Shown here: positions 1-12,572 of the stretch, piece by piece
Position numbering within the stretch: the stretch's first letter is position 1
Layout of the letters: every line of letters starts with the position of its first letter
From: Promerops cafer
Lineage: Eukaryota; Chordata; Aves; Passeriformes; Nectariniidae
Reading direction: 5' to 3'
DNA: 64,000 nucleotides
Assembly: GCA_013398275.1 (NCBI GenBank)
Contig: VZSE01002468.1
Coordinates: 265,029 to 329,028, forward strand
The notes under the pieces: generated by a model
The model's input: the letters and a program-made list of their open reading frames with translations, nothing else
What the model was told of the DNA's origin: nothing
Database searches by the model: none
Program-made: the position numbers and the translations under genes

Positions 1-480
1 CCGCCGGGGCCGCCCGGGAGGGGAGCGGGGCGGCGCGGCGGGCGGGAGGCGGAGAGGGCCGAGCGGTGCCGCCGCCTTTGAGCTCGGGGGGTGTTGCTGC
101 GCCCCTCCCGCCCTCTGGGACGGGGCCCGTGGCGGGTGGGTGGTGGAGAGTCCCTCTGGGCGAGAAACGCCGGCGGTGCCGCCGCTGGCGCCCTTTGGGC
201 TGAGCAGGAGCTGGCCGCGGGGCTCCCGCGCCGTCACGATTGTGCCGCCGCCGGAGCGAGGATTCTCCGCACTCAGCCCCGCGCTGGAGCGGGCGGGACG
301 CGGCGGCCCCTCGTGCTTGGGGGGATCCCGCCCTGCGGGGTCTGGCGATCTGCAGAGCGGGCGGGGATGCTGGCCGGGCTGCCGTCTCTGTCTGGTCCTT
401 GTCTGGCGGTAGCAAAGAAGCGCCGCTCACTCTGTGCGAAAAAGCTGCCAGGCTCGGATGTGTGTGGTTTTGCAGTGCTA
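1..480 (+). promoter_or_regulatory. NAA50: CpG island at NAA50 5' end (partial)
   Basis: The first ~480 bases are very GC-rich with dense CpG, then composition drops sharply to AT-rich intron. It lies upstream of NAA50 exon 2 on the same strand, so I read it as the downstream part of the NAA50 promoter/first-exon CpG island. No ATGAAAGG, the start expected to join to exon 2, is seen here, so the start codon is probably left of the window. In human, ATP6V1A is transcribed divergently from this island; that gene would lie outside the window. Confidence 0.6.
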
Positions 481-3400
481 TTGTATTTAACATCCTCTTA
501 GCACTTTTGTTGGTTTTTTAAGTCTTTAATTGCTACGTGGAGGCTGTGCAGCGTGGATAGATGACAAATGAGCTGTGTTCTGTGTCATGTTTCTGTAGCA
601 CACCCGCTGCTTAGGGCCTGGCATCGCTTCTCTCTGTCTCCTGAAAAACAGAGATTTCAAATCTGTTTGGCTGAAAACACTGATTTCCTTCTCAGTGGAG
701 GCAATGAGGTGCCGTTTTTGTCCAGGAGGCTGGAGGCCTTTACACTCACAGTTATGCTTTGGTGTCAGATGACCTGCCTGACCTTGTCCAGGTCACTTTG
801 GGACAGGTTTTTCAATGTTGGCTAAACCACCTAATGTTTATTAATTTCAGCATCACTTGTGCTCCACAAAACGTGCTTGTTCCAGTTCTGTGCCTCAATT
901 TCTTCATAGGCACAAAGCAAGCTTTCCCCAGCTGTTTCTCAAAAGAGCATTAAACCAGTCCCCTTGGAACTGGTGTTATGCAATGATGGGTATTATTATT
1001 CCAGTTTGGCAGCTTAAGGCAGGGTGAATGGAAGCTGAATCACTTAAGCTTTTACTAAGAAATGGTAAGGGGGTTAGCTTATTAGCAATAGGGGAGAGGT
1101 CATACAAGACTGCTTGATAACAGACTCTTAGCTGGTTCTTACAGCATGTAAGCAGCTTCGGGCATCTTGAGGGGCTGGCAGGTGTCTGTTGAAAGAGGTT
1201 CAGGGATTATTGCAAATAAGCAAACTCTCAGCTGACATAAGATAGGTGTGTTTGGCATATGGGACAACCCTTTATCCACCTGCACCACCCTACATAAAAC
1301 GGGGTGCCTCCACTCTTAGTCCCCTTGTAATGAGGACGGTGGAGTTTGCGGTAAGAGCAGCAGCACGGATCCGCCAAGATGAGGTGGCAGTTGACGTGGT
1401 TGTTGTTCTGCAGTGCTCCCGACAGAACTGGGTTTCCTTTTATCCTTTGTTGACCATTCTGCTGTTTGCTACAGCTTAGCCTTGCTTTGGTTGTGTGTCA
1501 CTCGTGGGATGGGGTTACTGGGACCTGGATGTGTGAGTGGGGAAACGACCCAGGCGTGCTAGGCTGAAGCTGTGGGTATCTCCTGGCAGGGCACGGCCAG
1601 AGCTGTCTGCCGTGCTCAGTGCTCCCTGAGGAGCTGAGCCTGGCTTTGCTTGCACTGATCAGGAGCTCTCATTTCATGGACTTTTTTACTTCTTGTAACT
1701 TTTTTTTAATAATAAAAAGCTATGGAGAAAAAACCTGCATACCACTCTTCTGCTTCCAGAGCACCAAACTTCATTTCTGTTTCTTTACTTTTACTTACAG
1801 GCAGCTTTATTTCTGGTTCCACTTCAGGGCTTACTGCTTTGGGTTCGTACTTGGTATTTCTGCTCTGCTGGTACTCTTTCATCTCTTTGAAGAGCAGCAT
1901 ATTCCTGTCTTGCCAAAACACTGTTAGCACCACACAGCAAGTTCTGGTGCAGAATAAATTCATATTTCTGTGCAGATTCTCATATTGAATCCAGGTGTTC
2001 TCTAAAAATTCAGATGGAGGCAAATATGCCGACAGAGCTCAAATTGAAAAATAACCCCATTTAAATACAATGAGACTCAAAGGGCTAGAGAACAGTTCAA
2101 AAGGAATGTATAAATGACACAAGGGTACTTTGGAACAAATCCAAATTGTTTTTTAAGTTACAAAGATTGGTGGAGATCCCTAAAGTGCAAGTACTTTCAA
2201 AAGATGGGTCCACAAATAGATCTAAAACTTCAGCTCCCAGCATACAGAAACTGATGGGCTTGAAGGGATCTGGTCTGTCTTCAGTATTGAATCCAAAATT
2301 GTGGACAAGTCCTTCTGAACAAACTGACTCCATCTGACTGTTTTTTCTGGGAATGTATGCACTGCGTTGTAACCCACACCACAAAATGCAGAGATGATTT
2401 TGGAAGCGCTTGGAGCAGCTGATGTTTTATCAGCTGTCATTATGAAGAGTCTAGTTCAGCAGAGAAAGAATTAAAAAAGAAACTATCCAGTTAATTGGCA
2501 TGAAATTTCAGATCTAAAAGACTGTGTAGTCAACGTATATGTCTTACAGCCTTCTTTCTTAGCTCTCTGAATTCGAAATAGCACATAGATGTGTGTTAAT
2601 GCATAGTAGGTTGTAGTGTCTCTGTCATCAGGGTGTTTGAGGTTAGGTGACCTCTTCTACCTAGGACCTCTGGTTTCAGAAATAGCTGAAGATTTTTGTG
2701 CTTTCTCAGCTGCTTACAATTTTGTGGATTTTCTCTTATTTGATGGGTTAAACACCATCTGCTCAACTGGGAACTGCTATTAGCTTCCACCTGGTTTTGT
2801 GAGACTTGGCTTTATGTTCACTCCATCCTCACCTTCTAAATAATTTTAATAGATTAGAGTCTCATTATGTTTCCCTTTCTTTCTTAAATGTGACTTGAAA
2901 AGCTGAGGTATTTCACTGTTCTGTTAGTGAACCTTGTGATTCTCTAGAGATTAATTTATTTTTTCATTTATTATATTATTAATTTATTAATTTATTATTG
3001 TTAGTTCTTGAATTTGAAAATCTATTTTAGAACTGTGTTTGCATGAGGAAAAATACCACTGGAAGGGACTCAGGTTCCACTGTCTCTAGTAATAAGGCTG
3101 TTTTTATAGAGCTGGTGTAAATATTACTCCCTGCACTTTGGTGTTTTCATGATTCACTTGTTCCTCAGTGGTTTTGTGTTTTCATTACGGTTGTTATGCT
3201 GCTGGTTTTAAGGAAAGAAAAGTGAAAGTCTTGCATTGATTCTTGAGCATTTGCTGATTGCTGTCCGTGACATTTGATATCTTAAAGTAAGGGTGCATTT
3301 CTGACTTGTTTCAGTTCAGATGAAACCTATGGAAATAAGGCATCCAGCCTTTCCCTGATGGCCTTCCCTAAAAATCACATTCCATGAGGCTGTTGCAGGA

Positions 3401-6400
3401 CCTGCGTGCTCCATTGCATGCATGTACGTTCTGTGTGACCAGAATTGTCACATACACGGAGCCGGTCGTGCATGTTACAAGCAGGGCTCAGTGCCTGTGA
3501 TCCTGTGCCTGTGTTGTTTTGTCACATTAACCAAATCCCTCTCCAGTTTTGATGGGAAACACCTGGGAGATTTTCATGCAGTGGCACATCTTCAGCCATG
3601 TGGTGGAAAAGTAATTGAAACAGGGAGTAAGTAGAGTGTTGTGTGTTAAACCAGAAAGAAAGAAGACTTAGAAAAAACTTCTTAGAAAGAAGACACTTAG
3701 AAGTGTGCACCACTTTTGGGTAAGACACTCCTAGGAGATAGCCTCTCAACTTTGTTGTGTTTGCAGCTAAGTCTCAGGTTTTGTAGTTCCTAAGGGTTCT
3801 CCTGACTTGCCGTGGAAGAGTCCTCCAGGCTACATCCTATGCAACAGGTACTTGCTGCCTCAGAGAACTTCCTAACCCTGGGACTTTGCAGGCTTCTGCT
3901 GCTCTGGCTGCCTTTGTAGGAGAGACATCACAGCTGGGGAGTACTGAACATAACAGCAAAAATAACTATATTGTTTTTGAAGTGTGGGGAGTCATTATGG
4001 GTAAGCTCTGATACCTCTGCTTGTTTTGCCCAGATTCAAGGAGTAAACCTTTCAAGGTCCTGAAGATGATCATGTTTCTGAGGAGAACAGGGAGGGTTTC
4101 TTCTCTCCTGAGTTAGTATGACAGAGTTTGTGCGGAGCTGCTGAATTGTTTCCGTTTGCTCGGCACAGTGCTAAGCTTAACATATATGGGAGGAAGTTCC
4201 AAGTTTATGAGAAAACTGCTGAATGGTCATATGCACTGGAGGCAGGACAAAAAAGGTAATTGAGCTTGAAAATCACTTTATTTTTAGGCTTTTTCTGAAC
4301 CTAGAAATGTCCAAGTGTGAGCTATAGTCTGCGTTTATTTTCATGGACAGTAAATTTAGACTTTGTCTATATGCAAGCTTGCAAATGGCTTAACAGCTTC
4401 TAAATGAGTTTATAAAAAAACTCAGTGCAGTTTATTATAGGTACTTTAACCTGATTTATAACTCTGACCACTTTGAGTTTAATTCCATAACCAGATTAAG
4501 ACATTCCATGAAGTAGGAAGGATTGGGAGGGTAGGAAGGTAGCAGAGGGGTTGTAGCCATTTTACTAAAGCACTTTAGAACCCAGTCTTGTGTTTTGAGT
4601 ACTGTTTGACCATTCGATTCTTTCTGCATGTAGATGTGGCTTGGTAGTTTGGGACATTTCTGTGAAAAATGTAGTAACATTAGTTAATCACCAAATGCCA
4701 CAGACTCTGCTGCCATCTCCTGAGGACAAGAAATGATGCATCCTCCTTTGCCACACTAAATCTCTTTTAAAATGGGGAATAATGGGTGATGGTTGAGCCA
4801 GAAAAATACTTTAATCCAAGTTGAAATCATTCAGAACTTGAAGAGCCTGCCCATTTGGCAAGCATTAGAAGTGTTGAGACCAATAATCTGAGAAGGCGCT
4901 AGATATTTTTATCCAGAAGAGGAAAGAACATAAAAAGTTGGATCTTTATATTTGTTTGGGAATTGATAAGAGAGAAGTGCAGTACTTCTTGCATTTCTCC
5001 TGCTCTGAGTGAGGCAATGTCAGGATTACTTTCTACTCCCGGCTGGAAAAGAGAAAGGGAAAAAATGACCCATGTGGGAGTTGTAAAGCAGCAGAAGTTT
5101 GTCAGGAGGGAGTTTGAGGCAGGGAAGCCAGGGGTAAGAGAGTCTGTGCACAGAAGATTACCTGGTTATTTGGAAACTCTTGGCCTTGAAGGCCTGAGAG
5201 CGGAGAAGCACAGCACTGAAATGGGGTAACTGTGTATTTGTGTCAAAGTGTATTGAATTAATTCATTATGAGAAGAAAATTATACCTTAGGCCTTATTGA
5301 AAATAGAGCCAAAACCATTTCCACAACACTGTCACTAGGTGACTAAGATTAAGATATTTGAGTTTTCCTGGAGGCAGAGTATTTCTTTAATTAATAGAAA
5401 ATACTGTGTTTCATAGTAAGATCTTCATGCATGAAGTACTTCCTGAGCTCACTTGGCCTTTCTTCTCCCTCTCCCTGTTCTTTTCCAGGCTCCATGTGAT
5501 TTTTGGCCCTTAGCAGACTAGAATCTCTAACTCTGAAAAAAATTCTAATTTCCACCATCTGAGTATTGTATTTATGTTCTCTTGAGAGTATGAGATGAGA
5601 CACCAGCAGCAGCTGAAGGCTTGTGAAACTTTTCTCTACATGGCACTTGGAATTGTCGGCAAAGATCACAAATTAAGTTGAAAATAGCAGTTAAAGGCGA
5701 TGTATTTGTTTTTAGATCTTTGGCACAGATTTTTATTTGAGAACAATTAATTCTTAGTGAAAATTAGGAAAAGGATGGGGGGGGGAAATGATTGTTGCCT
5801 TAGAAGTGTTTTTAAGGTAGGCACTTGAAACTGATAGCACATTCAGTTAATTTTTCACAGTATGTTATTAATACGATATGTGATTTGAACACCTTGCAAA
5901 ACCCAGCTCTGGGACTGAAATCCAAAGTATAGGTAGGAAACCCATAATGAACTGAGTTTTTTTTTCCACTATTCTAATGGACAAAGACATTTGTAAAGAA
6001 ATGTATTTTCAGTGACCTATAGAAATCGTTTGTGTGAAGCAGCAATATTATTTTCTCCTGATATGTCAATTCCGTAGTTTGTTACTTGTGTACGTACAAG
6101 AAGTGCCCTCAAGCTGTATTTATGTAAATAAGGTACTTTGTAAGCATCACTTCTATTTTGAATTTGAAGGTAAGCCTCTGTTCTTACCTGATGATCATCA
6201 GGTACTTCATGAACACTAATTAGCAAAGAGTCATGATCTTCTGGGAGGCAAGTAAGGGTTATAACTGTTAGATATGGGGACATTGAGGGTGTGTAAAGGG
6301 GCAGTAATCTATAAGGTGTCTCAGAATATAGTTAGTGGAGGCACAAAACTTATTTTGAGGGAAGCTATTTCAAAATAGTGAAGTACTTCTGTTTAGCAAT

Positions 6401-9400
6401 CATGGATCAAAATCAATGTTCCTGTGAGCTTACTTCAGAGCAGCAACGAAGAGTTGAGGTTTGTGTCTGCTGTATGATTGCAGACAAGTTGTTTCCTCAT
6501 TCACCTGATATTGATGTACCTGGGATAGGCTGATGAAATATTTAGGCCTTTAACCTTTGAGGTGCACTGGAGCAACAGAATTTTATGGACAATTAAGTGA
6601 TTTATGCGTGCCTGATTTTCTGCTTTCGACCAGCTACATTTATTTTTGCTCTTCTAGAGTTTGAAAATTCTGTCAGCTGGGCATAGTGATTCATGCTCTT
6701 TGTATCCATCAACAGAATAAGATAGCTTATAATTTTCTTGGGAAAGTTTATTTTTCACTTGAAGATTTGAGACCTAGGACATGTTTCAGCTGGAAAAATT
6801 GTGAGGCTATTATAGCATAACTTTGCTTCTTGCATGTGAAGACTGGCCAGTCTTTTGTGTGTGGTCAGGTTTTCTAAGTTGAAGCAGAGTAAATTATACG
6901 ATATCCATATATAATGAAGAAACTTGGCTGTAATGTGCTGCATAATTTTTCCTTTTTTTAATGATAAAGGGAAAGGTAGCTAGGGTCTAATGCATGTCTT
7001 GGGGAATTGTGATGCATGAAACCTGTTCACAGTGAGATCCAGTAGTCTTTCAAGTCTTGAATGAAATCTTCTGTTAATTCTGATTCTAAAATTGCTTCAT
7101 TTTCTTCTATACATCATTGTGTTCTTCTGCAGGCCAGAAGTGGGGTAGCATCCTGCAGGGTGTCAGGTGTCATGCAATACAAGTTTTCAGTAGTAAGCAG
7201 GACTAAAGAAGATCAGGGGTCTCAGAGCAAATTAGTAAGACTTTTTGCATGCTAGGTTTGTACTTATCCTTCTGGTTTTCTGACAAGTGAAGCAGAGTAG
7301 ATATGCAGCCCACAGATCTTTGAGATAATTGAAAACATACTGGTCTGCCCACAAGAACTAGACTAACTTGTGTGTGTAGCAAGACAGCTCATCCATTAAA
7401 AAAAAACTAAACAAAAATAAACCAATCAAAAAAACCCATAAAAATCCCTACAACCCCAGACCCCAAAACACTAGGAGAGGCTCTTTTGGCTTTGGAGTAG
7501 AATCTAAGCAGAGCCACACCCTTCAGGTCTATCGCCTTCGTAGTTCTGGTTTGGTTTTATTTTATGAGTGGATTATCCTGTCTAGACTCCTGCTTTGACT
7601 TGGAAGCCAAAATAGAAGCAATAAAGCTAGCTGGCTGCTTAGCAGGTGACAAACCTTCTCTGAAGTCCTCTTAATTTGTTAGGGCCCATTTCTCTGTGCT
7701 GCCTCTCCTGACTTCTCAGTAAGTTTTGCAAGTTTCAGATACAGCTCTGCTAAATTTAGCCTGACAGATGCCTTCAATAAGCCTGAGCCCAGCTATCAGT
7801 TACACGCAGATCTGTTTCAGTCAGGCACATCCCTCTGGGGAGAGACTTGCACTATTTAAAGTTGAATGAGACTGAGATTCTTGCTGCGTTAAGAAACTCG
7901 ACATTCGCCCTTTTTCTCCCTGATGTTGGTTCTAAACTGGTGTTTGGCACTCGTTATTCCCAGGGAGTGAATTTGTGTTTCCTCTTGAACTGTAGCTGGA
8001 AATTGGCTGCCTCTTGAGCTGTCATTCTGTATAGAAGTTCTCCTATGGTATATGTTGAGCAGTGAAAGGCAGTCTTAGCATATGTAACACTAATGTCTCA
8101 TGTAGCCTGTGTTACTTCCACCAGTATCAATGTAAGACATTGTAGGAAAAACAGACTGTTCAAATCACGGCCCTGTAAGCTGAGGGCAGAGCAGTGCAAC
8201 TGCAGCAGGACTAACTAGATTGCATTTGGTCCTAAAAAAGATGTGAGGCTTTTTCTAGCCAGTGCCTGAAGGATCTTAGGATGCTGGCATGCAAGAGCAA
8301 GAGTGTTAATGCCAATGTTCTGGGCACACATCCAGTTTCAGGAAGTAGTGCCTGTCACCTCACTGAAGTCACACTTCTGTTCAGATTTCGTGGATCACTC
8401 TTCACTTCCGCTCTTACATCACTGGGCAGCGTTGCTGTGTGCTTTTAACAGATAGCAGCCTATGCACCCGGAACCGATTCCCTTTACTAGTGAATTCTCC
8501 AAGTGGTTTTTTTCCCCAATGACCAAGTCATGGAATGTAGCAGTCGTGAAAAATGCAAATGTAGTCCTAGGATATGTCAGGAAAATGCTTCTGGTAGTGA
8601 CAGGAAAAACTTAGTGCCATTGGACAAGACAACAGTGTTTGGGGCTGCTGTAATCAGTTTTGGTTAGCCATGTTTAAGAAGAATCAACTTTAATCAGAAG
8701 GAATGTAAGGAAGAGCTAGTTTGACAATAGTAGGAATTAAGAGCCAGTCTTACAGGAAAAGGCAAGGAGCTTGGCTTTAGTTAGAAGAAAGGTATGAACA
8801 GATCATGATAACTCTCTTGAAAAGGCCTGTGCAATGGTGCCCATCATCTCCAGGCAGCACAGAGGTACATTTGAGTACACTGGAATAACTAACTGAGAAT
8901 AATGGTAGCTTGGGAACAGCCTTACCATGGAAGATGTTTAAGTGGCTTCAGAAGGCTGGTATTCCATTGAGGAGAGCGTATGGATTTGTAGAACACTGTA
9001 GTAGTAAGAGGCCTGATCTGATAAGCCAGGAGTCCCTCATTCCTCTGTGCTAAAAACAATTGCTTGGGATGGGGTGGCTGGCTTGTCCCAGAAGCTTTGA
9101 CATCTAAGATGGAGTACAGTTAGTTGACTGTTGCATCCTCCATGGCATGCCATTTGAGCTGTAGGGTGCCAATAGTGAGTGTGGATCTTCTTAGGAATGT
9201 TAGTAGCATCATAGAGTAGAATAATTTGTTATGGGAGGGCGTGTCCCTTCTGGGCACTTCAGGTTCTTTACACATCTTTATGTTCTCTCATATGATAATT
9301 TGAGCTCGTAATTTAATTTTTTTATTTGCAACAGCAGAGGATAAGTGTTTCTGGTACACCCTCTACTAAGCTGGAATGCACAGGACTGGCCTAGTCAGAC

Positions 9401-12400
9401 CTTAGCTGTCTTAGTAAACTTACTTAAGTTACTGATTTGGCTGAGACTTCACTTGAAGAAGCAGGTCTAGTTGTAAACAGCTGTTAAAAACAAACAACAA
9501 CAACAAAGAAGACCCCACAAAGCTGCTTGCTTTACTCTGGTGGAAAGAAAGGAGTGATAATTTTGAGTCCTTTGTTACATGTGCTTTGTCTTGGCTGTTT
9601 GGAGTAGTTTTTTTTAAATCCTTAGGATCAGGGTGCATGTTGTTCTATAAATGATAAAGTGTAGCACAATATTTCTAGACTGTGTTCACAGATGTACTGG
9701 ATAATCTACATCCCTGTGCTCCTCTTGCACAGTACTTCCAGTTTAAACCAGGGTGAGCTGGCACTTCTGCTCAAGAACCAATTAGTTCTGCCTATGGCAA
9801 CCTTTTTTCTCTTTATGCTGGCAGAGGATTTGTGTGGTGCATCCAGTCAGGGGACTGATGTGGGTTAGAACCAAACTTTTCTTTTTTTTGTCCAGGTTAG
9901 TTTTAATTGGTGTTGGTTCACCACATTGTTCCACAAACGTTTGTGCCAGCAAGAGGATGGAAATGAGTGGCTTGGGGGACAGCAAGACTGCTGCTTTCAG
10001 CAGCGGTGCCAGCTTTCTCATGATTTTACTCAAGGCCCCAGTGGCACTTCTGCCACACTGTCCTCAGGCAAAATGATGAATTCTCATTATGTGGGTCTTC
10101 TTTTCCATGTTCTTATTTAATTTACGTATTAAATGGTTTTGTGCGTAATAGATGTGGTTTAATCAGCTAGTGCTATACATTAAACTAATTTGTGGTTTGA
10201 GTACACGCTATTTAAACAGATATATTTAGCGTATTGATTTATGCTTCCTGCAGTGTTTCTCAAACCTCTTTCATATTATTCTCCAGGGTAAGATACTGTC
10301 CCTGGTGCAATTCTTGCAAGGACAAACCAGATAGTGACAGCACAGGAGACAAGCAGCAGGAGATGGCAGGAGGCAGCAGTGAATGTGGCAAGTGGTGAGA
10401 GATAGAGGGGGAAGTCCAGGGGCTTGAGGAAATGTGCCAGCAAGTGCCTTTTAGCCATCTACTAACAGGGCTCGTTTCTCTGGCCTGATGCCAGCCTCAG
10501 AGGTGATGTCTTGGCTCAGCAGCTCCCAGCCTTAGACTCCGCTTCTGCATTTATTTATTTGTTCTCTGTTTGAAACCTTCTAGGTGAAGATCCATTTTCT
10601 GGCCATGTTCCCTTTCTTAGCCATCTTGTCCTGGCTGCCTGTGGTAATATATTTTTGTCCTGTTGCACTGTCATCATAAATATTTCATAGTGACTGTCTT
10701 CTAATGCCTTGTTTGTTTGATTAGTAACTAATTAATCTTTAAATAATATTAGAAAACACTACCTGGTGATGGTCTGTGTCAGGGATTTTTGCTCCAAAGG
10801 AGACATAGTGTATAGCAACTTTGTTGTAAGTTCATTATGCTAGCCTTGCTGATCTTCTGAAGCTTGGAACTACTGATGCTTTTTTGTATCACCAAGGCTA
10901 ATATAGTGTTATTTGAAGAAGAAGTCTAGGCTTTCAGTAACTGAGTATGAGTGTGAGGTTTGCCTCTTCCCCTTCCTGACCTCCTGCACTGCAGCTCATC
11001 TGACCTAGCTGGGAAGTTGAGACCTGCTCCCTTTGGTTTCTACTCTCATGCAGAGTGCAGCAAGTCTTCTCTTCGCTTCTAGTACGAGATTACCGAGATG
11101 CCCTACTCCAGCAAAACACTTTCACAGACACAGATATACCAAGAACCCACATGCCACAGTTTTACTCCTGCCCTTTATGAGGAAAAGGCAGCAGCACTGC
11201 TGGCTGGGATCAGAACTTGCCTTCTGTGAGCCTGAAGAAGCCCTGCTGTGCTAGGCTGAGCAGTTGTGCCAAGCTGGGCATAAAACAAGTACCACAGTTT
11301 CTCCACCATCTAATAACTTTGATTGCATGCTTGTTTACACTGGGAATACTTCTGTAGTGTGAGAACATCATCCTTATTAGCTCGGGACTTACGTTGTGTT
11401 GGAATATAATTCTCAAAGGGACTTAGGCAAATGGCCATACATGAAGAAAGGAATCTTGAGAGCAAACAGTGTCTTTACTGCTGTTTGGGCAGAAAACAAT
11501 CTGGTTGCCCATATCTATTCAGTAAAGCAGGGCTGATATGAACCTATAATTGTGTGATTTTCTAATCCATGTGCACTGGCTTTGTACCTGCCTACGTATT
11601 CTGGTGAGCATTTGGGAAAAGAATTTGATTCTCTTGGTCTTTTTATTTTTTATTATTGTAATCCTTGTTAAAACTGCTTGCACTTACCCAAGGGTAACTA
11701 GTCTCTTTCTTTTTAAATTTATCTTTCTTTTTTTTTTAGTTTTCTTCTGTGTGTATAATGTTTCCATTAGGAAGTTAGTCTTAGAAAAGAGAGAAGCTTG
11801 GTCTGTTTCTTTCCAGTATAATTTAGTGTATTTTAAGGTTGTGGTTCTGCTCTCAGCAGGAAGAAAGATTTCAGTGATGATCAAAGTAGATGGAGATACC
11901 ACCTTGAGAAGGGCACACTTGCATATTAACAGGCTTAATATATTTGTTGCATGCAGTACTGTTGGTTTTTAGAGACAGATGTCTAGTAATGTCTAAGCAT
12001 AGGCTGTATATTGATAGATGGTAAAATTGAGGCTGTCTTTGAAGCATGGATAAGGACTTCATTTCCTTGGTCTCTGTTCTAGCTTCCTGTTCCTCCCATA
12101 TTTTCTTTGGACTTTTAATTTTTTTTTTTTTTGTGGTCTTGATGATCAGAGGGGAAATGAGTGGGATAATGTTAAAGCTAATACTTTGGCAGAGATCCAT
12201 GTTCTCCTGTTTCCCCCCCAGTAACTTCTGACTGTATAGAATTGACTTAATTGGTTTTAGACTTAAATCAGCCACCAGCATAAGACTTGATTGTATGGGT
12301 TGGATGTGGCAGTTCAAATATGTATTGAGCTGACTATTAGGTTGGACAGCTCTCTAAAGATAAGCAAAACAATCTTGGGCATCCTTAAAAATGTTGCAGT

Positions 12401-12435
12401 ATGTCAGATGTTAAGCATGTTTTGATTTGTTCCAG
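481..12435 (+). other. NAA50: NAA50 intron 1 (most of it)
   Basis: About 12 kb of AT-rich sequence with no convincing exon. It ends in a normal acceptor (ttgttccag) before exon 2. It contains short simple-sequence stretches, an AT-rich patch at about 2950-3000 and an A/C-rich patch at about 7396-7472. Open frames here are short and lack recognisable domains. The position of the donor is unknown because exon 1 was not found. Confidence 0.6.
7396..7472. repeat. A/C-rich low-complexity stretch
   Basis: About 75 bases made almost only of A and C on the + strand (runs of A broken by CC and CCC). A very similar stretch occurs at 43524-43604. No target-site duplication or body of a retroelement could be recognised, so it is described only as simple sequence. 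Confidence 0.6.
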
Positions 12436-12572
12436 TAGCCGGATCGAGCTGGGAGATGTGACGCCACACAACATTAAGCAGCTGAAGAGGCTAAACCAGG
12501 TCATTTTTCCTGTCAGCTACAATGACAAGTTCTACAAGGATGTACTGGAGGTTGGCGAACTTGCCAAACTAG
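12436..12572 (+). CDS. NAA50: NAA50 coding exon 2
   Basis: This exon encodes SRIELGDVTPHN through GELAKL plus the first base of the next Ala codon. The acceptor is ttccag before TAGCCGG and the donor is G before GTACAA. The initial T completes a Gly codon begun in the missing exon 1. Confidence 0.95.

Noticed and set aside
1246..1479. 77-codon open frame with a CATAAAA box and some CpG in NAA50 intron 1
   Set aside because: I considered a solo LTR promoter or alternative exon, but no LTR ends, target duplication, polyadenylation signal or recognisable protein could be seen.
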